This document shows positions 54,351 through 62,364 of a stretch of 64,000 nucleotides of DNA, in pieces. The notes under the pieces were generated by a model, which was not told the DNA's origin, did no database searches, and was given only the letters and a program-made list of their open reading frames with translations. This DNA is from Streptomyces sp. SUK 48 (GTDB taxonomy: Bacteria; Actinomycetota; Actinomycetes; Streptomycetales; Streptomycetaceae): assembly GCF_009650765.1 (NCBI RefSeq), contig NZ_CP045740.1:1550001-1614000 (forward strand), in the 5' to 3' direction. Made by a program: the position numbers and the translations under genes. Numbering within the stretch: position 1 is the first letter of the stretch; each line of letters opens with the position of its first letter.

Positions 54351-56555
54351 TCAGGCCGCCCGCTCGCCCTCCTCGGCGGCGGCCCCGGCGAGCGGGACCC
54401 CGGTTTCGGACAGCTCACCGAGCCAGCGGCGCAGCACCCGGTGCACCTGCTCGGCCCCGGTCAGCCGCTCCCCCGCCGCGACGGGCTCGGACAGCTCCAG
54501 CGGGGACATCAGGAACGGGCGGGACTGGGCGCCGCCGAGCCCGCCGTGGGAGCCGATCTGCTCCTCGAAGGCCAGCACCTCGCCGTCGGCGGGGTCGTAC
54601 GCGGAGTTCACCATGATGTCGGCGGTGTGCGGGAAGGAGTGGGTGCGGCGCACCGCCTCGACGGCGCCGGGTCCGAAGCGGGCCAGCGGTCCGGGGTCGC
54701 GGTCGAGGTCGGCCAGCGGGATCTCGGTGCCGCCCGGGCCGAGCACCACACCGCCGTGCGCCTCGCTCGCCACCAGCAGGAAGCCGATGCCGGGATGGTC
54801 GGCGAGGGTGGTGAGCAGGGCGGGGTGGCGGGCGTCGATCTCCTCCCTGGTCAGGCGGTGGGGCACGTCCGGGAAGGAGACGAGGCCGAGGTTGCCGGAG
54901 GCCAGCACGATCGGCTCGCGGCGGCGGGCGGGGCGGTGCCGCTCGCCCTCCTCCACGGGCCGGCGCAGGGCGGCGCGTACGGCGGCCCGCGCCTCGGTGC
55001 CGCTGCGCGTGCCTTCGGCGCGGCGCGGTACGTGCAGTCCGCAGCCGGCCCGTACCAGGTCGGTGAGGGTGAGGCGGTAGCGGGCGTGGAAGGTCTCGCC
55101 GGGGCTCTGCCCGTGGTCGGAGAGGACGACGAGGCGGTACGGGCGCGGGGCGTGCTCGGCGACCCGGATGAGCAGGGCGAGGCTCCGGTCGAGGCGGGTG
55201 AGCACCTTCTCGGCGTCGCGGCTGTACGGCCCGGAGTGGTGGGCCACCTCGTCGTAGGCGACCAGGTCGGCGTAGACGGCGGTGCGTCCGGCGAGCATGT
55301 CGCCCATCACCGCGGCGACCACGACGTCGCGTTCCACGACGGTGGCGAAGGCGCGGACCAGCGGGTAGAGGCCGCCGCGGGAGACGCGGGGGCGCCGGCG
55401 GCGGAACCGGGCGCGGGTGGACTCGCCGATCTCGCGGCCCACCTCGGCGACGAAGGACAGGGCGGTGCGCACGGCGTTGGCCGGGTCGGAGAAGTAGGCG
55501 AAGTACCCGGCGCGGGACCGGTTCTCCCGGCTCCGGCGGCGGGCCGCTATGGACAGCACCAGGGCCTGTTCCCCGGCGCCGCCGCTGAAGAGGTTGCCGC
55601 GGCTGGCGCCGTCCTCGCTGAGCAGTCCGCCGTCACCGGTGTGCGCAACGGCGCGGCGCTGGAGTTCGGCGGCGCTGGTCGGCCGGTTGCAGACCATCAC
55701 CTCGCCGCGGTCCTTCTCGTACCAGCGGAAGGCGGGGACGTCGTAGGTGCTGCCGTGCAGGATGCCGAGCTGGCTGGCGCCGGTCTGGCTGGACCAGTCG
55801 GTGTGCCAGGGGGTGAGCCGGTGGGTGGGGGGCCGGGTGCCCCCGTCGGCCGCCAGCAGGCGGGCGAGGGCCGGCATCAGCCCCTTGGCCACGGCCGCGG
55901 TCAGGACGTCGTGGCCGACGCCGTCGAGCTGGAGGAAGACCACGCCGGGGGTCGGGGCGCAGGGCGGGTCGCTTCTTCGGCGGCGGGCGGCCAGGCGGTG
56001 CAGCCGGCGCCGGTACGCCTCGTCGTCGCGCACCGCGAGCGCGCCGCCGGTGGCCGAGGCGACGGCCGACATGACGGCGGCCACGATGACGGCGGTCTCC
56101 GGCGCGACCGCGCCCCGCCCGGTGGGGTTCAGGCGCAGGGCGACCAGCAGCAGCGAGCCGTTGAGGAAGAACACCAGCAGGCCGAGGACGAGGGCGGGGA
56201 CGAGCAGCAGCAGCCGGACGAGCAGCGGCCACACCACGGCGGACAGGACGCCGAACGCGCCCGCGCCGAGGGCGGCGGTGAGGGCGATCCGGGTGGCGCT
56301 GTCGCCGTCGGCGGACTGGAGCCGGAAGTCGGGCAGGAGCAGCGCGAGGGCCAGCATGGTGAGCGTGGAGACGGCCCATACGGCGACGCTGCGCCCGGTC
56401 TGACGGGCGATCCGCCGCCATCCGATCCGACCGGCGGCCCGCCGCCACCCTACGCCCCGCACGCCCGCGCTTCCTCCGCTTCGACCCTCCCCCGCCCGCG
56501 GCGAGGTCACCGTCCCGGTGCGCTGGGGCGACCGGGCCGTCCTCCACCTTGTCAT
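54351..56555 (-). CDS. Membrane protein with phage-holin-family N terminus and phosphodiesterase domain
   Basis: 734 residues. Four hydrophobic spans within about 60-165 resemble the phage-holin IV-type integral membrane family. From 185 on there is an alkaline-phosphatase-superfamily domain: FLQLDGVGHDVL (first metal site), WSSQTGASQLGILHG with the nucleophile Thr/Ser, YDEVAHHSGPYS, LSDHGQSPGETFH and SHGGLGGAQSRPF. It probably hydrolyses a phosphodiester at the membrane surface. The N-terminal 45 residues are basic. Confidence 0.85.
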   Translation of the reverse strand: MTRWRTARSPQRTGTVTSPRAGEGRSGGSAGVRGVGWRRAAGRIGWRRIARQTGRSVAVWAVSTLTMLALALLLPDFRLQSADGDSATRIALTAALGAGAFGVLSAVVWPLLVRLLLLVPALVLGLLVFFLNGSLLLVALRLNPTGRGAVAPETAVIVAAVMSAVASATGGALAVRDDEAYRRRLHRLAARRRRSDPPCAPTPGVVFLQLDGVGHDVLTAAVAKGLMPALARLLAADGGTRPPTHRLTPWHTDWSSQTGASQLGILHGSTYDVPAFRWYEKDRGEVMVCNRPTSAAELQRRAVAHTGDGGLLSEDGASRGNLFSGGAGEQALVLSIAARRRSRENRSRAGYFAYFSDPANAVRTALSFVAEVGREIGESTRARFRRRRPRVSRGGLYPLVRAFATVVERDVVVAAVMGDMLAGRTAVYADLVAYDEVAHHSGPYSRDAEKVLTRLDRSLALLIRVAEHAPRPYRLVVLSDHGQSPGETFHARYRLTLTDLVRAGCGLHVPRRAEGTRSGTEARAAVRAALRRPVEEGERHRPARRREPIVLASGNLGLVSFPDVPHRLTREEIDARHPALLTTLADHPGIGFLLVASEAHGGVVLGPGGTEIPLADLDRDPGPLARFGPGAVEAVRRTHSFPHTADIMVNSAYDPADGEVLAFEEQIGSHGGLGGAQSRPFLMSPLELSEPVAAGERLTGAEQVHRVLRRWLGELSETGVPLAGAAAEEGERAA

Positions 56556-56638
56556 ATCGGCCGGGAACCACCCGAAGGAGTGACGGCGGGCTCACCGTCC
56601 GTCGTCTGCGGGGGTCGCCGTCCGTGGTGTCCCGGGGC

Positions 56639-57070
56639 TCACCGCCCGTCGTACCCGGCGGTCGGCATGGACAGCCGGCGGTGCACCCGGGCCTTCATCT
56701 GCGCGTCGTACGACGGCTCCGCCCGGCCCACCGTGACCACCCGCATCCCGCGCCGGGCGCACTCGGCGGTGAACTCCTCCACGGAGGCCAGGGCCCGGCG
56801 CAGCACCCGCAGGCTGGGCGCCACGAACACGTCCACGCCGGGGCGTACGCCCTCCCACAGGGCGCGATGGTCGAAGCGGAGCCCGCCGACGAGCAGTTCC
56901 CGGGCGACCACGTAGCCGTGTTCGTCGGCCCAGCGGGCGCACATGGCGTGCTGGGTGCGGCTGTCGACGAGGAAGGGGTCGGCGTCGAGTTCTTCGAGGG
57001 GGGTCAGGCTGGCGATGGCGATGGCCCGGGCCGGTGCGCGCGCGCCGGAGGCGCCCCGTGGTTGTCCCAT
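56639..57070 (-). CDS. Resolvase-like domain protein without recombination machinery
   Basis: 143 residues. The segment VDVFVAPSLRVLRRALASVE followed by EFTAECARRGMRVVTVG resembles the core of a serine recombinase N-terminal domain. The N-terminal catalytic Ser motif is absent and there is no DNA-binding tail. The C terminus KARVHRRLSMPTAGYDGR looks conserved-like. It may be a domesticated or regulatory relative. Function unknown. Confidence 0.6.
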   Translation of the reverse strand: MGQPRGASGARAPARAIAIASLTPLEELDADPFLVDSRTQHAMCARWADEHGYVVARELLVGGLRFDHRALWEGVRPGVDVFVAPSLRVLRRALASVEEFTAECARRGMRVVTVGRAEPSYDAQMKARVHRRLSMPTAGYDGR

Positions 57071-57154
57071 GGCGTCCCCCTCACCTCCGGTTTTCGCCGC
57101 CGACCCTACTCCAGCCCGTAGGCTTCGGACAGGCGCGTGAAGGAGGCGAAGAAG

Positions 57155-57928
57155 GTGCCGGTGGAGATCACCTGGTGGGGTCATGCCACCTGCACGATCG
57201 AGGATTCGAACATACGAGTGCTCACCGATCCTCTGTTCGCCAGTCGGCTCGCGCATCTGCGCCGCCGGCGGGGCGCGCTCCCCTCCGCCGAGGCCCGGCG
57301 CGCCGACGTGGTCCTCGTCTCCCATCTGCACGCCGACCATCTGCATCTGCCGTCGCTGAGGGCGCTCGACCCGGGCACGCGCCTGCTTGTGCCCCGGGGC
57401 GCACTCCAGGCGGTGCCGGGCGTACGCCGGCTGCGGCACCTGCGCGTCACCGAGGTGGCCCCGGGGGACGAGATACGCGTCGGCGCGCTGCTGGTGCGGG
57501 TGGTGCCCGCACGGCACGACGGGCGGCGGCTGCCGCTGGGCCCGCACCGCTCGCCCGCGCTGGGCTTCGTCGTCGAGGGAGAGGCGCGGACCTACTTCGC
57601 CGGGGACACCGGGCTGTTCGACGCGATGGCCGACGCGGTCGGGCCGGTGGAGGTGGCGCTGCTGCCGGTGGGCGGCTGGGGGCCGTTCCTCGGGGAGGGC
57701 CATCTGGACGCGGGCCGCGCGGCACAGGCCCTGGACCTGCTGGCGCCGCAGGCGGCGATACCGGTGCACTACGGGACGTACTGGCCGATCGGCATGGACG
57801 CGGTGCGGCCGCACGAATTCCACGCGCCGGGCGAGGAGTTCGTACGGCTCGCGGCCCTCGCCGCCCCGAAGGTCGCGGTGCACAGGCTCGCGCACGGCGA
57901 GCGTGTCCGGCCGGCGGTCGCCCGGTGA
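57155..57928 (+). CDS. Metallo-beta-lactamase-fold hydrolase (UlaG-like)
   Basis: 257 residues from the GTG at 57155, chosen for AGGAGG eight bases upstream. ITWWGHATC opens the fold, SHLHADHLH is HxHxDH, YFAGDTG gives the bridging Asp, and PVHYGTYWP gives the last His. Overlaps the DedA gene by GTGA, so the two form an operon. The substrate is unknown; a phospholipid-related role is possible from the DedA partner (inference). Confidence 0.87.
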   Translation: MPVEITWWGHATCTIEDSNIRVLTDPLFASRLAHLRRRRGALPSAEARRADVVLVSHLHADHLHLPSLRALDPGTRLLVPRGALQAVPGVRRLRHLRVTEVAPGDEIRVGALLVRVVPARHDGRRLPLGPHRSPALGFVVEGEARTYFAGDTGLFDAMADAVGPVEVALLPVGGWGPFLGEGHLDAGRAAQALDLLAPQAAIPVHYGTYWPIGMDAVRPHEFHAPGEEFVRLAALAAPKVAVHRLAHGERVRPAVAR

Positions 57929-58557
57929 GCCGGCTCGCGGCCGCGGCGGCGCTGGCCGCGGTGACGACCTCCGTCGTGCCGCCGGAGTCGACCCAACAGG
58001 CGCTCGGTTACCCGTCGTTGTTCCTGCTGGTGCTGATCGGCGCGCTGGTGCCGGTGGTGCCGACGGGGGCGCTGGTGAGTTCGGCGGCGGTGGTGGCGTT
58101 CCATCAGACGGCGCCCTTCGCGCTGGCGCTGGTGTTCGTCACGGCGTCGCTCGCGGCGTTCCTCGGGGACGCGGCACTGTACTGGCTGGGGTGGCGCGGG
58201 ATGCGGTCGCGGGGCGGCTCGCGGTGGCTGGAGGCGATACGGTCGCGGGCGCCGGAGGAGCGCCTGGAACAGGCACGGGGAAAGCTGGCCGACCACGGGG
58301 TCGCGGTGCTCGTGCTGTCCCGGCTGGTGCCGGCCGGCCGTATTCCGGTGATGCTGGCGTGCCTCATGGCCCAGTGGCCGCCGCGGCGGTTCGTGCGGGG
58401 GAACGTGGCGGCGTGTCTGGCGTGGGCGGCGACGTACCAGGTGATCGGGATCGTGGGGGGTTCGCTGTTTCCCGAGCCGTGGGAGGGGGTGGTGGTGGCG
58501 GTGGTGCTGACCGTCGCGATCAGTGCGGTGCCGGGGCTGGTCCGGCGGTTCCGGTAG
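57925..58557 (+). CDS. DedA/VTT-domain membrane protein
   Basis: 210 residues with about five hydrophobic spans. It contains the VTT features FLGDAALYWLGWR and VLSRLVPAGRIPVMLACLM, with the Arg/Pro residues of the re-entrant hairpins. DedA proteins act in lipid-carrier flipping or membrane homeostasis. GTG start overlaps the upstream stop. Confidence 0.88.
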   Translation: MSRLAAAAALAAVTTSVVPPESTQQALGYPSLFLLVLIGALVPVVPTGALVSSAAVVAFHQTAPFALALVFVTASLAAFLGDAALYWLGWRGMRSRGGSRWLEAIRSRAPEERLEQARGKLADHGVAVLVLSRLVPAGRIPVMLACLMAQWPPRRFVRGNVAACLAWAATYQVIGIVGGSLFPEPWEGVVVAVVLTVAISAVPGLVRRFR

Positions 58558-58577
58558 CGCCGTAGGGGGTGCTGCCG

Positions 58578-59684
58578 TCAGCCCAGGGTTCTCGAAGCGC
58601 CCACCGGCAGGTCCCACAGGTCCTCTTCGGCAAGTCCCGCCTTCTCCCACGCCGTTCGCACCCGGGTGAGGGGCTCCAGGACCGGTTCCGCCGAGAGGAT
58701 GAAGGTGGCCCAGTGCATGGGGGCCATGCGGCGGGCGCCCAGGTCGAGGGTGGCCCGGACGGCTTCCTCGGGGTCGCAGTGGACGTCGCTGAGCCACCAG
58801 CGGGGATCGTAGGCGCCGATGGGCATCAGGGCGAGGTCGATGCCGGGGTAGCGGCGGCCGATGCGGGAGAACCAGTGGCCGTAGCCGGTGTCACCGGCGA
58901 AGTAGAGGCGCGGACCACCGGGGGCGGTGAGCACCCAGCCGCCCCACAGACTGTGGCAGGTGTCGGTCAGGGTGCGCTTGGACCAGTGGTGGGCGGGCAC
59001 GAAGTCGAAGCGGACACCGCCCAGTTCGGCACCCTCCCACCAGTCCAGCTCGGTGACACAGGTGAACTCGCGGCGCTGGAACCAGCGGCCGAGCCCGGCG
59101 GGCGCGAACACCGGGGTGTCGCGCGGGAGCCGGCGCAGCGTGGGGGCGTCCAGGTGGTCGTAGTGGTTGTGGCTGATGACCACCGCGTCGATCCGGGGCA
59201 GCCGGTCCCAGGGCACGCCGACCGGGGTGACGCGGGCCGGGGTGCCGAGGATGCGGCGCGACCAGACCGGGTCGGTGAGCACGGTCAGGCCGCCGATCTG
59301 GACGATCCAGCTGGCGTGCCCCGCCCAGGTGACCGCGAGGGTGGCGGGGTCGGCGCGGGGCAGCGGGGCGGGCGCGTACGGCAGCCGGGCGATGTCGGCG
59401 AGGCCCTGCGCGTCGGGGCGTACGGCACCCTCGCGAGCGAAGCGGGCGAGGGCCTTGAGGCCGGGCAGCGGCGCGGTGAGCCGGTCGTGGAACGTGCGCG
59501 GCCACACCCGGCGTTCGCCCAGCGGGCGGGGTTCGGCCAGCGGCGGGAAGGGGGGCGCGCCGGCACCGGCGCTCGTACGGATACCGGTCGCCGCCGAAGT
59601 CTCGGGAGCCGTGGGCGAGTCGTCCGTCGTCGGGGTCGATCCGGACTCTTGCGTCTGCTGCGTCTGCTGCGTCTGCTGCGTCAT
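58578..59684 (-). CDS. Metallo-beta-lactamase-fold protein (NAPE-PLD-like)
   Basis: 368 residues. After a Gln/Thr-rich start (TQQTQQTQQTQ, encoded by 9-base tandem repeats), the MBL core has VTWAGHASWIVQIGG, SHNHYDHLD (HxHxDH), PAHHWSKRT, YFAGDTGYG and PMHWATF. It resembles N-acyl-phosphatidylethanolamine phospholipase D-type lipases. The start at 59684 is supported by the ATGA overlap with the aminotransferase-like gene; an alternative ATG is at 59699. Confidence 0.87.
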   Translation of the reverse strand: MTQQTQQTQQTQESGSTPTTDDSPTAPETSAATGIRTSAGAGAPPFPPLAEPRPLGERRVWPRTFHDRLTAPLPGLKALARFAREGAVRPDAQGLADIARLPYAPAPLPRADPATLAVTWAGHASWIVQIGGLTVLTDPVWSRRILGTPARVTPVGVPWDRLPRIDAVVISHNHYDHLDAPTLRRLPRDTPVFAPAGLGRWFQRREFTCVTELDWWEGAELGGVRFDFVPAHHWSKRTLTDTCHSLWGGWVLTAPGGPRLYFAGDTGYGHWFSRIGRRYPGIDLALMPIGAYDPRWWLSDVHCDPEEAVRATLDLGARRMAPMHWATFILSAEPVLEPLTRVRTAWEKAGLAEEDLWDLPVGASRTLG

Positions 59685-60936
59685 CGAGGAGGCTCCCATC
59701 GCTGGGCGTCGTCGCGGAGATCGTCGAGGGCCGATCTCAGGGCGGTCAACGAGCTCTGCACAGAGGGAAGTTCCCATGGTGTGGGTGAGGTGAGGGCTTG
59801 CCCGCGCTCCTCGTCCGTGCCGCCCAGCAGCGGCCCGGTGCCGAGCCGTACCCGCGGTGCGCCCAGGTCGTCGCCGAAGCGGTGCCCGCCGGGTGCGGGC
59901 ATCCCGGTCCCGGCGGTCAGGAAGTCCTCCAGCTCCTGGGCGTCGTTCACGTCCCGGGCGGCGAGGGCCTCGCGGAAGGGGCTCAGATCGGCGTAGAGAT
60001 GACGCCCGGCCTGCGGGGGCGGGCGAGCGCCCCGGCGGCGGTGACCTCGGCGTGCGCCGCGCGGGCCAGGCGGGCGTGCAGCCGTACGGCGGCCTCCCGG
60101 CGCTCGGTGACGGGCGGGGGCTCGTCGAGGGCGTAGCACGCGGCCGCGGCGACCGGGGTGGCGAGGCGGGCGCCGAGCCCGGTGAGGATGTCCAGGACCC
60201 GTGCGTGCAGGCGGCGTCCGGAGCCGGTGGCGGGGAAGCGGGCGACGGCGGCGGGCCAGCCGGGCGGCAGCAGGGCACCCGCCAGGTCGGTGACCACGGT
60301 GACCCGGTCGGGCCGCATCTCGGCGGGGCTGAGCAGGACGGTCTCGTGCGGCGCGTGCACGGTGTCGCGCCAGGTCTCGTCGCTGACCAGGTGCAGGCCC
60401 TCGGCGGTGGCCGCCTCCACGGTCTCGTGCAGCAGTTCGGGCGGGGCGACGGTGGCGGTGGGGTCGTCGGCGACGGACAGCACCAGCAGCCGCGGGTCGC
60501 CGCCCTCGGCGCGGACCCGGCGCACGGTCTCCAGCAGCGCGTAGGGGTCGGGGACGCCGCCGCTCTCGGCGGGCGTGGGCACATGGAAGACGGGGCGGCC
60601 GAGGACCCGGGCGTAGGGGGCCCACCAGGCGGCGCAGGGGCGGGGCACGAGGATGTCACCGCGGTCCCCGGCGAGCGCGGCCGTGAGGGCGAGCAGCAGC
60701 GCGGGGGCGCCGGGACCGGCGGCGACCTGGTCGGGGACGCACGGCAGGGCCCGCCGGGTCCAGTAGCCGCAGGCGGATTCCAGCAGGGCGGGGGCGCCGC
60801 CGACGGGCTGGGCGTCGGCGCGGCCCGCCGCCGCGGCGGCCACGGCGGTCAGTTCGGGGAGCACCGGCAGGCCGTCGCCGGGCAGCGGCGGGCCGTAACG
60901 GACGGGGCCGTGGCCCTCGGGGTCCGTCCGCCGCAT
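59681..60936 (-). CDS. Aminotransferase-like protein lacking the PLP lysine, frameshifted
   Basis: The frame from 60936 stays open to about 60015, then the sense shifts by one base at the five-G run 60015-60019 and continues (HLYADLSPFREALAARDVND) to 59681. Six G would give 419 codons. The fold is class I/II aminotransferase (HLVSDETWRDT). However, where active enzymes have DLSKAL..GGWR this has DLAGALLPPGWP: the catalytic Lys and phosphate-binding Arg are missing, and the NPxNPTG loop is DDPTATV. It is therefore probably not a transaminase. Coupled to the MBL gene. Confidence 0.75.
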
Positions 60937-61135
60937 GTCCGCCTCCGCGCAGTCCGTGGTGCCGCCCGGCCCGGGGCCGTGCCGTCCTGTGTGCCGCCCC
61001 GGACTCGTCCGGCCCCGCGCCGGACGGTGCCGAAGCCGCGGGGATCGGCGGGTGGGTCCGGTGGGCCGGGGGTGTACCCGGGTTGCTGTGTACCCGCTGG
61101 GCGTAACTCCATGGCCGGGGCGGGAGTTGTGCGGG

Positions 61136-61891
61136 TCACACGTCCGCCGGCCGGTCACCTCCGCCAGTGCGGAGGCGGCCGTGGAGCCGGTAGCCGGCGC
61201 CCGCGCAGGCGGCGGCGATCAGGGCCCCGCCCGCGGCCAGGGCCGGGACGGAGTCGTTGAAGGTGCCGCCCGCGCCGGCCGCCACGCCGTGCTGGGTGCC
61301 GCCCCCGCCCGCCGCGCAGTCGTCGCCCCGGTCGTCGCCGCTCCCCGGACTCCAGGCCGTGTCCTCGTCGCGGTCGTCGCCGCCGCCCTCGTCGTCGTAG
61401 GAGTTCGCCGAGTAGCCGGAGGAGGTGCGGGGCTCACGGCAGGAGTCGTCGCCGGAGTCCTCGCAGGCGCCGGAGCGGGTGCCGTCGCAGCCGCGGTCGT
61501 CGTCGGCGCAGGAGCCGCTCCTGGCGCCGGTGCACTGCCGGGTGTCACCGGTGCAGGTCTCCCCCGCCCGGCACGGGGTGCCGGTGCCGGTGCCGGTCCC
61601 GCCGCACGGCTTGCCGGGGCCGCCGCTCGCCCGGGTGTCGGGGGCGCCGCTCGCCCGGGAGGTGGGTCCGGGCACCCGGCCCGCGGCGCCCCCGGTGTCC
61701 GGGTCGGGCGCGGGTGCCGGGGCGCGGGTGGTGCCCGGCAGCTGCGGCTCCGGGACGGTCGTCGAGGGGGCGCAGCTCGCCGACCCCGCGCCGGGGGTGG
61801 CCGCGGCGGCGTGGGCCACGGGGCCGGTCAGGGCGAGCGCGGCGCCGGCGGCGAGGGCGACGACGGGCAGGGCGCGGACGGTGCGGCGCAT
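61136..61891 (-). CDS. Cys-rich, Gly/Ser/Asp-rich secreted protein with C-terminal membrane span
   Basis: 251 residues. AGGAG precedes the ATG. The signal peptide is MRRTVRALPVVALAAGAALA. The middle has about ten Cys in short units such as PCRAGETC, RQCTG, SCADDDRGC and ACEDSG, then an acidic low-complexity stretch, and a single hydrophobic span near 215-235 before a basic tail. No LPXTG motif. It looks like a cell-surface stalk protein of unknown function. Confidence 0.6.
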   Translation of the reverse strand: MRRTVRALPVVALAAGAALALTGPVAHAAAATPGAGSASCAPSTTVPEPQLPGTTRAPAPAPDPDTGGAAGRVPGPTSRASGAPDTRASGGPGKPCGGTGTGTGTPCRAGETCTGDTRQCTGARSGSCADDDRGCDGTRSGACEDSGDDSCREPRTSSGYSANSYDDEGGGDDRDEDTAWSPGSGDDRGDDCAAGGGGTQHGVAAGAGGTFNDSVPALAAGGALIAAACAGAGYRLHGRLRTGGGDRPADV

Positions 61892-62364
61892 GGAAGGGCT
61901 CCTCGGGAGCTGCGGCGGACTGCGGAGGTCGGGCGGCGAGCGGCGGACGGCTGGGGTGGCGGGCGGGTGAGGGTCAGGTGCGGGCGGCTGAGGGCGAGGT
62001 GCGGGCGGCTGAGAAGGCGGGCGGCTCAGGTGGCGGGCGGTGGACGGCGGGCTGATGGTCGTACCGGCGCGGTCGTACGGACGCACAGGCGCGGCCGTAC
62101 GGGCGGCGGCCGAGGCAGCGGTACGGCACCCACGCCCTGCGGCGCCGGGGTCGTACCCCTCCCTCCCCGCCATCACAGCCCGCCGCACGCCCCGGCGCGC
62201 GCGGCCGGGCCCCATTCGCGGGACGCGGACGCCCACCCGGGTGACGGCACGGCCCGGCGCGCGGCACTCGCGGACCCCGGGAGGTTTTCCGCACTGCCCG
62301 CCGGAGACCCGGTCGACGCTGACCGGATCGTCCGCTGTCCAACCCCGTCGGGGAGGTCCCTTTC
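61892..62364. other. Divergent intergenic region with short GC-rich repeats
   Basis: 473 bases between divergent genes. GGTGCGGGCGGCTGAG recurs twice (about 61978 and 61998) with degenerate relatives, and CGTACGG occurs several times near 62070-62140. It holds the promoters of both flanking genes, but no clear operator or hairpin stands out. Confidence 0.5.
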
